In this document: positions 26,590 to 35,032 of the stretch, in pieces
Numbering within the stretch: the stretch's first letter is position 1
Layout: each line of letters opens with the position of its first letter
NCBI GenBank assembly: GCA_019638485.1
Contig: JAHBTP010000002.1
Location: 248,001 to 312,000 of the forward strand
DNA length: 64,000 nucleotides
Origin: Ferruginibacter sp.
Lineage (GTDB): Bacteria > Bacteroidota > Bacteroidia > Chitinophagales > Chitinophagaceae
Direction: 5' to 3'
Made by a program: the position numbers and the translations under genes
Notes under the pieces: generated by a model
The model's input: the letters and a program-made list of their open reading frames with translations, nothing else
What the model was told of the DNA's origin: nothing
Databases searched by the model: none

Positions 26590-28227
26590 ATGACACGGCT
26601 CTTTCTCTTTTTTATATTTTTAGTTTTTTCATTTTTTTCCCAAGCACAATCTACTCAATATAAATGGCCGGTTGATGCACCGCCCGCACTGTCTGCTAAT
26701 TTTGGAGAGCTGCGCACCAATCATTATCACATGGGGCTGGATGCCCGCACACTGCAACGGGAAAATCTTCGTGTATTTGCAGCAGAGAAAGGTTTCGTTT
26801 CCAGAATAAAAATTGAACCGTGGGGATTTGGAAGAGCTATTTATATTGAACATCCTAATGGAATCACCTCATTATATGCACACCTCAATGATTTTTATCC
26901 CGAATTAGAAAAGTGGGTTAGCCAACAACAATACTCGTTATCATCCTGGCAAGTTGATTTAAAAGTTCCTGCCGGTTTATTTTCTGTTAATCGTGGACAA
27001 TTTATTGCATATAGTGGTAATACCGGAGGTTCCATGGGGCCTCATCTGCATTTTGAATTAAGAGATACAAAAACAGAAATTGTGCTCAACCCTTTAATAC
27101 ACGGATTCTCTATTGCTGATAATGTGGCTCCTGACGTACTCAGGCTGGCGATTTATGATAGAAGAATCAGTACTTATGAACAATCTCCTCGTATCATTGC
27201 ACTTAAACGAACAGGTAATTCTTATAAACCATTGCACCCCGTTGTTGTTTCCACAAATAAAATAAGTTTTGGTATATCGGCCTATGACCGATATACGGGA
27301 AGCACTAATCAAAACGGAATTTACAAAGGAGTATTATATTATAACGGTAATGAACAAACGAGATTTATTTTGGATTCTATCAGTTATGATAACACACGAT
27401 ATTTAAACGCGCATATTGATTATAAAACAAAAGCTGCCGGAGGGCCTTATATTCAACATCTATCTAAGCTGGGCAACAAAAATAATAGTATTTACAAAGG
27501 AGGAGACGGTATTATTTATCTTGCTGATTCAGCTCCGCAGCAGATAAAAATTTTGGTTAGTGACACCGAAGGAAATACAGCCACGATTGAATTAACTGTA
27601 CAGGCATCATTGAATCAAACACCTGTGCCATCAACAAAGGATAAACTAATATTTCGCCCGGAGATGATAAATATTTTTGAAAATGATAGTGTGCGGTTAT
27701 ATCTCAGCCCTAAGGCAATTTATGATTCTTTTTATTTTACATACAATGCCATAAATAGCACAGGTGGCACAGTGTATCAAATTCACAAACCCATTGTTCC
27801 ACTTCAAGAGTTTTATAAACTGAATTTATTTAATAATCGGTTTGCTGATACAGGAAAAGTAATAATGAAGCGTTATTACGGCAGTAAGACAGACTATAAA
27901 AAAGCCACCTATCAGAATGGATGGTATGGTGCTATGTGGCGTGACTTTGGAAACTTTCAATTGATTTATGACAATGAGCCTCCGGTTATTTCACCGGTAA
28001 CAAAGTCGGTATCCAGAATTGTTTTTCATATAACTGATAATACTGAAGAATTGCAAAACTTTACTGCTACGCTTAATGGGAATTGGATACGTTTTAGTAA
28101 TGATAAAAATCGAGCTTTTATTTATAAAATAGATGAATATTGTTTACCCGGTCAAAATGAATTAATAATAACAGTTGAAGACCTGGCAGGAAATAAAGCA
28201 GAAAGAAAATTTACCTTTATGCATTAA
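26590..28227 (+). CDS. Secreted M23-family peptidase
   Basis: A 545-residue protein with a signal peptide (MTRLFLFFIFLVFSFFSQAQ). The N-terminal M23 (LytM) domain (about 25-185) shows the zinc ligands HMGLD (HxxxD) and GPHLHFELRD (HxH), together with SLYAHLNDF. The remaining ~350 residues are beta-rich and resemble tandem Ig-like domains; I do not recognise them as a named family. M23 enzymes cleave peptidoglycan cross-links in the periplasm, or act as regulators if inactive; here the ligands look intact. The upstream GTG at 26572 would put the promoter inside the gene, so ATG 26590 is preferred. A peroxiredoxin gene follows after 11 bases. Confidence 0.85.
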   Translation: MTRLFLFFIFLVFSFFSQAQSTQYKWPVDAPPALSANFGELRTNHYHMGLDARTLQRENLRVFAAEKGFVSRIKIEPWGFGRAIYIEHPNGITSLYAHLNDFYPELEKWVSQQQYSLSSWQVDLKVPAGLFSVNRGQFIAYSGNTGGSMGPHLHFELRDTKTEIVLNPLIHGFSIADNVAPDVLRLAIYDRRISTYEQSPRIIALKRTGNSYKPLHPVVVSTNKISFGISAYDRYTGSTNQNGIYKGVLYYNGNEQTRFILDSISYDNTRYLNAHIDYKTKAAGGPYIQHLSKLGNKNNSIYKGGDGIIYLADSAPQQIKILVSDTEGNTATIELTVQASLNQTPVPSTKDKLIFRPEMINIFENDSVRLYLSPKAIYDSFYFTYNAINSTGGTVYQIHKPIVPLQEFYKLNLFNNRFADTGKVIMKRYYGSKTDYKKATYQNGWYGAMWRDFGNFQLIYDNEPPVISPVTKSVSRIVFHITDNTEELQNFTATLNGNWIRFSNDKNRAFIYKIDEYCLPGQNELIITVEDLAGNKAERKFTFMH

Positions 28228-28238
28228 TAACAATTACC

Positions 28239-28703
28239 ATGCTAAAAGAAGGAGACAAAGCGCCATCCTTTAAGGCTAAAGATCAGGATGGAAAGATTTA
28301 TTCATTTGGCACAGCCATAAAAGGTATTACTATTATTTATTTTTATCCAAAAGCCATGACGCCCGGTTGTACCGCAGAATCGTGCAGCCTAAGAGATCAT
28401 TACGGTGCCTTGCTTAGGCACGGGTTTAACGTGATTGGGATAAGCCCTGATACGCCCGACAAACAAAAAAAATTTGAAACTGCCTACCAACTCCCTTTTC
28501 CACTGCTTTCGGACCCCAACCATGAAATAATGAGCAAATACGGCGTTTGGGGAGAGAAACAACTATATGGAAAAAAATTTATGGGAGTAATTCGCACCAC
28601 CTTTATAGTTGACAAGGGGAAAATCATAAAGGTTTTCAATAAGCCAAAAACTAAAATCCATGGAGAAGAAATATTGAATTATTTTAACCTGCCTATAACC
28701 TAA
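28239..28703 (+). CDS. bcp: Thioredoxin-dependent peroxiredoxin, Bcp/PrxQ type
   Basis: A 154-residue thiol peroxidase that reduces H2O2 and organic hydroperoxides. The signature YFYPKAMTPGCTAESCSLRD contains the peroxidatic Cys (TPGC) and, five residues on, the resolving Cys of atypical 2-Cys PrxQ enzymes. The N-terminal LKEGDKAPSFKAKDQDGK and the LLSDPNHEIMSKYGVWGEK segment also fit. No signal peptide, so it is cytoplasmic. It sits 11 bases after the M23 gene and 10 before a small HExxH protein. Confidence 0.93.
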   Translation: MLKEGDKAPSFKAKDQDGKIYSFGTAIKGITIIYFYPKAMTPGCTAESCSLRDHYGALLRHGFNVIGISPDTPDKQKKFETAYQLPFPLLSDPNHEIMSKYGVWGEKQLYGKKFMGVIRTTFIVDKGKIIKVFNKPKTKIHGEEILNYFNLPIT

Positions 28704-28713
28704 TTAATCATGT

Positions 28714-29037
28714 ATGTTGAAGAAGCATACCTACGGGAATGATAGCTTTTTTATTATGGAAGGCTCTTTATTTGCCAAAATTGCGGCAAAGATCTTACGT
28801 AGTAAACAAATGGCTGTAACCCTTAATCGCACTATTCATTTAACTGGAGTAAGTTGTGCAGAGTTTTTAAAAAATGAGCGATGGGTGCGACATGAAATTT
28901 GCCATATTCAACAAATAAAAAGATTGGGGTGGATAAAATTTGCTTTTCATTATCTCGTTTCGTCTATGCGTTATGGTTACTATCAAAATCCTTTTGAGGT
29001 TGAGGCGCGAGATGCTGAAAAACAGTCTTCTTTATAA
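28714..29037 (+). CDS. Small HExxH protein (DUF4157-like), 107 residues
   Basis: A short protein with HEICHIQQ (HExxH metal-binding motif, about residues 64-71) and, 30 residues later, NPFEVEARDAE, which matches the third-ligand Glu region (ExEAD-like) of the DUF4157/eCIS-core putative metallopeptidases. The central segment has a Trp- and Lys-rich helix. No signal peptide is seen. It is much shorter than known peptidases with this motif, so an active site could be present but the substrate pocket must be minimal. It is the last gene of an M23-bcp run and overlaps the convergent birA by 6 bases. Function unknown. Confidence 0.6.
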   Translation: MLKKHTYGNDSFFIMEGSLFAKIAAKILRSKQMAVTLNRTIHLTGVSCAEFLKNERWVRHEICHIQQIKRLGWIKFAFHYLVSSMRYGYYQNPFEVEARDAEKQSSL

Positions 29038-29766
29038 TAACCACTCAATCTCGCCGTGTATATAAGATTGTTTATCGGGCTGTAGTACCTCAAGCTGCCC
29101 GGTATTATCCACTTTTTTGATAACTGCTTCAAAAAGATGATTTCCCTTTTTTAGTTTTACTAATTCCTCTCTGCGATATAGTAATTTATTATATGCATTC
29201 ATATATTCCGCTTCTTTTTCGGCTGAAAGAAGAGAAACAGCCTCCCATAATTGAGCATGTAAAGTTTTTGCTAATAAAACCGGGTCAAAACGCTTTTGGG
29301 TAATTTCAAAAACGGAGCAGGGATTTTTTGCTTCTAACGGAAAGGAGGATTGGTTAATATTAATTCCGATTCCGATAATTGCCCAGTTCCAATGGGTGCC
29401 CCGGATGTTATTCTCGATGAGAATTCCACCTGCCTTTCTGTCATTAAGATAGAGGTCGTTTGGCCATTTAATCAGACAAGATGATTGGGTAATTTCTGAC
29501 AAAAAGCGAGCTGAGACAACAGAAACCAGTGCTTGTAAATAGAATGAAGAAATTTTTAAGAATTGTGGTGGGCGAATTATCACCGACATAAGCAGATTTT
29601 CATTGATATTACTTTTCCAGGCCTTGCCTCTTTGGCCTTTACCATCTGTTTGAACCCTGGCAAACCAAGCCTCACCGTTCCTTGCCAATCCTTCATGTAT
29701 TCGCCCCATGGCATAGTTGTTGGTACTGTCAACTTGGTCTAAAATATTAAACATCAAACTGTCCAT
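29032..29766 (-). CDS. birA: Biotin-[acetyl-CoA-carboxylase] ligase
   Basis: BirA activates biotin to biotinyl-5'-AMP and attaches it to the carrier protein of biotin carboxylases. The 244-residue form lacks the N-terminal DNA-binding domain of E. coli BirA, so it is a ligase only. Seen are LDQVDSTNNYA, the QTDGKGQRGKAWKS motif (GxGRRGRxW class), LIKWPNDLYLNDRKAGGILIE with the catalytic KWPND, and the GIGININQSSFP segment. The C-terminal SH3-like domain is present. The start ATG is at 29766 or 29754. It is convergent with the HExxH gene and divergent from rsfS. Confidence 0.92.
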   Translation of the reverse strand: MDSLMFNILDQVDSTNNYAMGRIHEGLARNGEAWFARVQTDGKGQRGKAWKSNINENLLMSVIIRPPQFLKISSFYLQALVSVVSARFLSEITQSSCLIKWPNDLYLNDRKAGGILIENNIRGTHWNWAIIGIGININQSSFPLEAKNPCSVFEITQKRFDPVLLAKTLHAQLWEAVSLLSAEKEAEYMNAYNKLLYRREELVKLKKGNHLFEAVIKKVDNTGQLEVLQPDKQSYIHGEIEWLL

Positions 29767-29854
29767 ACCATTGATGGGGGTGAAAAGAAAATTGTATTTT
29801 TGAAAAGTGCAAGCTACAATATTTTAAGCCGCACTACAATATTCATCAAACTGA

Positions 29855-30262
29855 TTGTACTTGAGTAATTTAAGTGTATTGAACAATTCGAAAAGGAAGG
29901 TTGTTCGTTTAAATCGGAATAGTAAGATATATAAAACAATTATCCATGCTATTCATGAAAAAAAAGGAAGTAATGTGGTAAGTATGGATTTACGAAAGAT
30001 TCCGGAGGCGGTTGCTGATTTTTTTATTATTTGTGAGGCTACAAATACTACACAATTAAAAGCTATTGCTGATTTTGTTGAAGAAGAAGTAAAGAAAAAA
30101 GCCAGTGAAACACCCTTCAGACATGAAGGACGACAAGCGCTGCAATGGATACTTATTGATTATATAAACATAGTGGTTCATATCATGCTGCCAGAACCCC
30201 GCAAATTTTACCAATTAGAGGAGTTGTGGAGCGATGCACAAATCATGGAACACGAGGACTAA
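29855..30262 (+). CDS. rsfS: Ribosomal silencing factor RsfS
   Basis: RsfS binds ribosomal protein uL14 and stops subunit joining, lowering translation under starvation. The conserved domain spans most of the protein: IIHAIHEKKGSNVVSMDLRK, ADFFIICEATNTTQLKAIAD, HEGRQALQWILIDY and VVHIMLPEPRKFYQLEELW. No ATG lies upstream of the domain in frame; initiation must use TTG (29855, 29861 or 29879) or another rare codon. The expected N-terminus is a few residues before RNSKIYKTI, so 29861 or 29879 may be nearer the truth than 29855. It starts the plus-strand operon rsfS-ftsH and is divergent from birA. Confidence 0.88.
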   Translation: MYLSNLSVLNNSKRKVVRLNRNSKIYKTIIHAIHEKKGSNVVSMDLRKIPEAVADFFIICEATNTTQLKAIADFVEEEVKKKASETPFRHEGRQALQWILIDYINIVVHIMLPEPRKFYQLEELWSDAQIMEHED

Positions 30263-30280
30263 ATTTTAATAGCAAAAACG

Positions 30281-32341
30281 ATGATGAACCAACCCAACGA
30301 TAACCGTAACTTACCTGAAAAACCCATGGGCGATGGAGATCCTAAACGTAAGCCTCGATTTAATATTTATTGGGTTTACGCTATCTTAGGCTTATCGTTA
30401 TTAGCCGTTAATTTTTTTAACGGAGTAACGCCTACCGGTGTTGAAACCGATCAGCAGAAGTTTTATGAGATGGTTAAGCAAGGCGATGTGCAAAAGATTA
30501 AAACCATTCGAAATAAAAAGTTAGTTAGGGTTTTTGTAAATCAAGATAGCGTAAGGAATAAGGCACAACTGTATAGAAAGTTGCTTGCAGACCCTAATGA
30601 AAAAGATAAGTATGATAGGGTTTTAAGGTCAAATCAACCTCAATTATTTTTCAATATTATTGATGATAAGACCTTTGCCACCCAAATGGCAGCCTTCTAT
30701 GATAAGAATCCTAATATTACAGAAGTACCGGATACTCCCGAGAATGAAGGCGAACTTTTCTCACAACTGATTAGTACATTATTACCTATTCTCCTTATCG
30801 CATTTCTGTTTATTTTAATGATGCGTAAAGTAGGCGGCCCCGGTGGCGGAAGTGGCCCCGGTGGAATATTTAATATTGGAAAATCAAAAGCTACATTATT
30901 TGATAAGGGTACAAGAGTGAGTATTACCTTTAGTGATGTGGCCGGATTAGATGAGGCGAAGGTAGAAGTAATGGAAATTGTTGATTTTTTAAAAAACCCC
31001 AAAAAATACACATCGCTGGGCGGTAAAATTCCTAAAGGAGCATTACTGGTTGGCCCTCCCGGAACAGGAAAGACCCTTTTGGCAAAAGCAGTTGCCGGTG
31101 AAGCTCAAGTACCATTCTTTAGTTTAAGTGGGAGTGATTTTGTGGAGATGTTTGTAGGTGTTGGTGCCAGCCGAGTTCGTGACTTGTTTAAACAGGCAAG
31201 AGAAAAAGCTCCCTGTATTATTTTTATTGATGAGATAGATGCTATCGGCCGTGCCCGGGGTAAAAATGTGATGATGAGTAATGATGAAAGAGAAAATACA
31301 CTTAATCAGTTATTAGTTGAAATGGATGGATTTGGAACAGACCTTGGTATCATTATTCTTGCAGCAACTAACAGGCCGGATGTATTAGATTCTGCATTGT
31401 TGCGACCGGGTCGGTTCGACAGACAAATTTCTATTGACCGTCCAGACCTCAAAGGAAGAGAGGCGATATTTAATGTTCATCTTAAACCTATTAAAATATC
31501 ACAAAAATTAGATGTTCATAAATTAGCAGAACAAACGCCGGGTTTTGCCGGTGCAGATATTGCCAACGTATGTAATGAAGCAGCCCTTATTGCAGCAAGA
31601 AAGAATAAAGAAGCTGTGGATATGAGCGACTTTCAGGATGCTATTGATAGGGTTATTGGAGGATTAGAAAAGAAAAATAAAATTATCTCTCCTGAAGAAA
31701 AGGAAATTATCGCCTACCACGAATCAGGACACGCCATTTGCGGATGGTTTCTCGAACATGCGTACCCGTTACTTAAAGTAACTATCGTGCCCCGAGGTAC
31801 TGCAGCATTAGGATATGCACAATACACGCCCAAAGAACAGTACCTTTATAATACAGATCAATTGGTAGACCAAATATGCATGACACTTGGCGGAAGAGCT
31901 TCAGAAGAAATATTCTTTGGAAAAATAAGTACCGGAGCCAGTAATGACCTTCAACAAGTAACAAAGATTGCTTACAGCATGGTTACTGTTTATGGTATGA
32001 ACGATAAAATAGGTAACATCAGCTATTATGACCCGGCACAAGAAAACTATTTTACAAAACCATACAGCGAAGAAACAGGAAAGATAATTGATCACGAAGT
32101 GCGAGAACTTATTGATAACGCGTATGAAAAAACAAAAAAATTACTTTTAGAAAAGCGTGCAGAAGTAGAGAAATTAGCCAAAGAGTTATTGGTAAGGGAG
32201 GTGTTGTTTAAAAGTGATGTAGAGGCATTGATTGGTAAAAGGCCTTTTGAAGAAAAGAAGCTTTTGGATATTGATCCTGAAAATGGAACAAAGGAAAGTC
32301 AGCCTATCCCTTTGCCAGATAATGAGTCTGATTCGCATTAA
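30281..32341 (+). CDS. ftsH: ATP-dependent zinc metalloprotease FtsH
   Basis: FtsH is a membrane-anchored hexameric AAA+ protease that degrades misfolded membrane proteins and selected regulators such as LpxC in some bacteria. Seen: first membrane helix about 30-46, periplasmic domain, second helix about 164-181, a Gly-rich linker ([11 protein letters not shown]), Walker A GPPGTGKT (258-265), Walker B IIFIDEID, the second-region-of-homology [20 protein letters not shown], and the zinc site HESGH (480-484). The 686-residue length is normal. It is 18 bases after rsfS. lpxH lies three genes downstream in the same operon, which fits a link to lipid A synthesis. Confidence 0.97.
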   Translation: MMNQPNDNRNLPEKPMGDGDPKRKPRFNIYWVYAILGLSLLAVNFFNGVTPTGVETDQQKFYEMVKQGDVQKIKTIRNKKLVRVFVNQDSVRNKAQLYRKLLADPNEKDKYDRVLRSNQPQLFFNIIDDKTFATQMAAFYDKNPNITEVPDTPENEGELFSQLISTLLPILLIAFLFILMMRKVGGPGGGSGPGGIFNIGKSKATLFDKGTRVSITFSDVAGLDEAKVEVMEIVDFLKNPKKYTSLGGKIPKGALLVGPPGTGKTLLAKAVAGEAQVPFFSLSGSDFVEMFVGVGASRVRDLFKQAREKAPCIIFIDEIDAIGRARGKNVMMSNDERENTLNQLLVEMDGFGTDLGIIILAATNRPDVLDSALLRPGRFDRQISIDRPDLKGREAIFNVHLKPIKISQKLDVHKLAEQTPGFAGADIANVCNEAALIAARKNKEAVDMSDFQDAIDRVIGGLEKKNKIISPEEKEIIAYHESGHAICGWFLEHAYPLLKVTIVPRGTAALGYAQYTPKEQYLYNTDQLVDQICMTLGGRASEEIFFGKISTGASNDLQQVTKIAYSMVTVYGMNDKIGNISYYDPAQENYFTKPYSEETGKIIDHEVRELIDNAYEKTKKLLLEKRAEVEKLAKELLVREVLFKSDVEALIGKRPFEEKKLLDIDPENGTKESQPIPLPDNESDSH

Positions 32342-32352
32342 ATCTAAGTAAA

Positions 32353-32988
32353 ATGTCTGAGCAGTCATCTCGTGAAAAAGTGTTAAAAAAAATCAGACAG
32401 GCACTGGAAAGTTCGGTGCCTTTACCTTTTGATGGCCATGCAAAGAATGAAACGATTTTTAATAATTCCACAGAAGATGAAACGGTTGTATTTGCTGAAA
32501 ACTTTTCTAAGTTACAAGGTAAGTTTGCTTTCTGCACTTCTTTAACTGATTTAAAACATCAAATAAAACGGCTTATTGATGAACGGGGATGGAATAAAAT
32601 ATATTGTGCAGATTCCGCAATACTCAACATATTGGAAGGTATATTTGTTCCCTTCCAATCATTAAAGGACTCCAATGTGTCCATTACCGGTTGCGAATAC
32701 CTCATTGCGCGCACGGGAAGTATCGTTTTAAGCTCAGCCCAACCTAATGGCAGAACTTCAAGTGTTTACTCACCTGTTCATATTTGTATTGCTTACAACC
32801 GTCAGTTGGTTTATGATATTAAAGATGCTTTAGGGTTTATTGTAGAACGATATGGAGATAACCTCCCATCTATTATCACATTAGCCAGCGGACCGAGTAG
32901 AACAGCAGATATTGAAAAAACATTGGTAACAGGTGTGCATGGACCGGGCGAAGTGTTTTGTTTTCTCATGGAGGATTCTCCTATCTAA
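32353..32988 (+). CDS. lutC: LUD-domain protein, LutC-like
   Basis: A 211-residue LUD-only protein. Diagnostic segments are CEYLIARTGSIVLSSAQPNG and IITLASGPSRTADIEKTLV followed by GVHGPGEV, which match the LutC subunit of lactate oxidation complexes. It starts 11 bases after ftsH and ends 2 bases before the GGCT gene, so it is expressed with ftsH. Distance from the lutB-like gene (13.6-15.0 kb) and the lack of lutA nearby leave its partner uncertain. The family is sure; the lactate role is inferred. Confidence 0.8.
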   Translation: MSEQSSREKVLKKIRQALESSVPLPFDGHAKNETIFNNSTEDETVVFAENFSKLQGKFAFCTSLTDLKHQIKRLIDERGWNKIYCADSAILNILEGIFVPFQSLKDSNVSITGCEYLIARTGSIVLSSAQPNGRTSSVYSPVHICIAYNRQLVYDIKDALGFIVERYGDNLPSIITLASGPSRTADIEKTLVTGVHGPGEVFCFLMEDSPI

Positions 32989-32990
32989 TA

Positions 32991-33434
32991 ATGAATGATA
33001 TGAATACCACACATCGCTTGTTTGTTTATGGCTCATTGCGCAGTGGTTTTAAAAGTCCTGCCTATGAGTACCTTGCTCGCTTTTTTTCACCATTGGGAGA
33101 TGCCTTTGTACAGGGACGCTTTTATTTTGATGGAAATGTTCCGGTAGCCTGCCCCACAAATAGCGAAAATTATATCCCGGGCGAACTATACGAATTAGAA
33201 AACACTGAAGAGTTTGATTGGGTAATTGGTCAGTTAGATGATTACGAAGGATTGAATGTTATGCCCGGAGAGAAACCTAGATATAGACGGGATAGAGCTA
33301 TGGTGAATTATCAGGGAACATGGTTGGAAGCATGGGTCTATTGGTTTAACGCTCCTGTAACGGGTATGCCCGAAATAGATGCCGCAGATATACTAAAATA
33401 TCTTTTAAATAAAAATGGAGGTAAATCTGAGTAA
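32991..33434 (+). CDS. Gamma-glutamylcyclotransferase-like (GGCT/AIG2) protein
   Basis: The ATG at 32991 gives 147 residues. The GGCT fold signature HRLFVYGSLRSGF opens the protein, and the conserved acidic residue appears in QLDDYEG (about 80-86). The PGELYELE segment is also typical. Members cleave gamma-glutamyl or related amide bonds with release of 5-oxoproline, but many have unknown substrates. A longer in-frame start at 32958 would overlap the LUD gene by 31 bases and is disfavoured. Its stop overlaps the lpxH start by one base (TAATG). Confidence 0.8.
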   Translation: MNDMNTTHRLFVYGSLRSGFKSPAYEYLARFFSPLGDAFVQGRFYFDGNVPVACPTNSENYIPGELYELENTEEFDWVIGQLDDYEGLNVMPGEKPRYRRDRAMVNYQGTWLEAWVYWFNAPVTGMPEIDAADILKYLLNKNGGKSE

Positions 33435-34189
33435 TGGATAACCCAAAGAAAAAAATCTTCTTTATTTCTGACTTCCATTTAGGCGCCCCTGATTACGCAT
33501 CAAGCCTGGTTCGTGAAAAGAAAATAATCCGTTTTTTACAAAGTATTCGTAATAGCGCCCAAGAGATTTTTATTTTAGGAGACCTTTTTGATTTTTGGTT
33601 TGAATATAAAAGAGTGGTTCCAAAAGGATATGTTCGCATACTTGGGGAATTGGCATCACTTACCGACAGTGGAATTAAGGTGCATTTTTTTGTTGGAAAT
33701 CATGATATGTGGATGAGAGATTATTTTCAACGAGAACTAAATATTCCTGTTTATTATCACCCCAAAGAATTTATTTTACAAGGAAAGAAAATGCTTATTG
33801 GCCATGGTGATGGACTGGGGCCTGGAGATAAGGGATACAAAACAATTAAAAAATTATTCCGTAACCCCATTGCAAAATGGCTTTTTGGAATTCTACCTCC
33901 ATATATTGGTATGGGCATTGCCGACTTCTTTAGCAGGAAGAGTAGGGCAAAAACAGGTACAACAGATGAAGTGTTTTTAGGCGAAGAAGGCGAATGGTTA
34001 ATTCAATACTGTAGAGGGATATTAAAAAATAATCATTACGATTACTTCATTTTTGGTCATCGCCATTTGCCTATTGAACATCCTTTATCTGGCAATTCTT
34101 TGTATATGAATATAGGTGAATGGATTAAGTATGCCAGCTATGGGGAAATGGAAGATGGTCACCTTAAGCTAAAATATTTTTCAGCATAA
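33434..34189 (+). CDS. lpxH: UDP-2,3-diacylglucosamine diphosphatase
   Basis: LpxH hydrolyses UDP-2,3-diacylglucosamine to lipid X in lipid A synthesis at the inner face of the inner membrane. The metallophosphoesterase set is complete: DFHLGAP, GDLFDFWFEY, GNHDMWM, IGHGDGLGPGD and FGHRHLP. The length of 251 fits the LpxH family. Its start overlaps the previous gene by one base and the following gene begins right after its stop, so translation is coupled in this operon. The related LpxH2-type phosphoesterases are the alternative, and both are assigned the same reaction. Confidence 0.88.
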   Translation: MDNPKKKIFFISDFHLGAPDYASSLVREKKIIRFLQSIRNSAQEIFILGDLFDFWFEYKRVVPKGYVRILGELASLTDSGIKVHFFVGNHDMWMRDYFQRELNIPVYYHPKEFILQGKKMLIGHGDGLGPGDKGYKTIKKLFRNPIAKWLFGILPPYIGMGIADFFSRKSRAKTGTTDEVFLGEEGEWLIQYCRGILKNNHYDYFIFGHRHLPIEHPLSGNSLYMNIGEWIKYASYGEMEDGHLKLKYFSA

Positions 34190-35032
34190 TTGAAACAGAT
34201 TTTTTTCATAACCATGATGAGCTGTGTGTTAAACACAGCAAATGCACAAGTTGAAAATGATGTGAACAACCCATCTTTTGCAAAACCTATTCTTGAATTT
34301 TTGACATCTATTCGGGGGCAGTTTTCTATTATGGAAACTGATGTGTTGGGAAATTTGTTCCTTATTCAGGAAGGACAATTAAAAAAGATTTCCCCTTCAG
34401 GTGATACCATAGCTGTATATAATGATGTCAAACGCTTTGGCCAGCCAACTTCTGTTGACGCCACTAATCCTTTTAAAACATTATTATATTATAAACCATA
34501 TAGTACAATCGTTATCCTTGATAATATGCTTGCAGTACGCGGAGTAATTAATTTACGTAAAAATGGTATTTTCAATCCAACCGCAATAGGTACATCATAC
34601 GATAATAAACTGTGGGTGTTTGATGACAAGGAATTTAAACTGAAAAAATTGAATGACGAGAATAGGGTTTTATTTGAAAGTACAGATTTACGCTTGCTAA
34701 CAGGGAAGGCTCCGGTGCCACAACAGTTATTTGATAGTGAAGGGAAGGTGTATTTATATGATTCATTGATGGGGTTTATTGTGTTAGATTATTATGGTGC
34801 TTATGAAAAAACGTTACACCTAATGAATTGGCATTCTGTAAATGTGCGGGAAAACCGTTTGTCTGGAATTAGAAATGATTCCTTGTTGTTATACACACTG
34901 AAAACACCAAATATTAAGGAATATCCATTACCAACTTCACTGGAAGGAGCCTTATCAGCAAGCAGAGCAGGGGATAAACTCTACATTCGAAAGAGGAATA
35001 GAATTGATATTTATAAGATAAACCTTAACTGA
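34190..35032 (+). CDS. Secreted protein, probable beta-propeller-like, unknown
   Basis: A 280-residue protein starting with TTG right after the lpxH stop; the resulting N-terminus (MKQIFFITMMSCVLNTANAQ) is a proper signal peptide, whereas the later ATGs (34214) would leave too short a leader. The body shows repeated short beta segments of the propeller type (LGNLFLIQEGQLKKISPSGD, NKLWVFDDKEFKLKKLNDE, GKVYLYDSLMGFIVLD, DKLYIRKRNRIDIYKI). No catalytic motif is recognised. Its stop overlaps the mscS start by one base (TGATG). It probably sits in the periplasm; a link to envelope assembly is inferred only from lpxH and mscS next to it. Confidence 0.6.
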   Translation: MKQIFFITMMSCVLNTANAQVENDVNNPSFAKPILEFLTSIRGQFSIMETDVLGNLFLIQEGQLKKISPSGDTIAVYNDVKRFGQPTSVDATNPFKTLLYYKPYSTIVILDNMLAVRGVINLRKNGIFNPTAIGTSYDNKLWVFDDKEFKLKKLNDENRVLFESTDLRLLTGKAPVPQQLFDSEGKVYLYDSLMGFIVLDYYGAYEKTLHLMNWHSVNVRENRLSGIRNDSLLLYTLKTPNIKEYPLPTSLEGALSASRAGDKLYIRKRNRIDIYKINLN

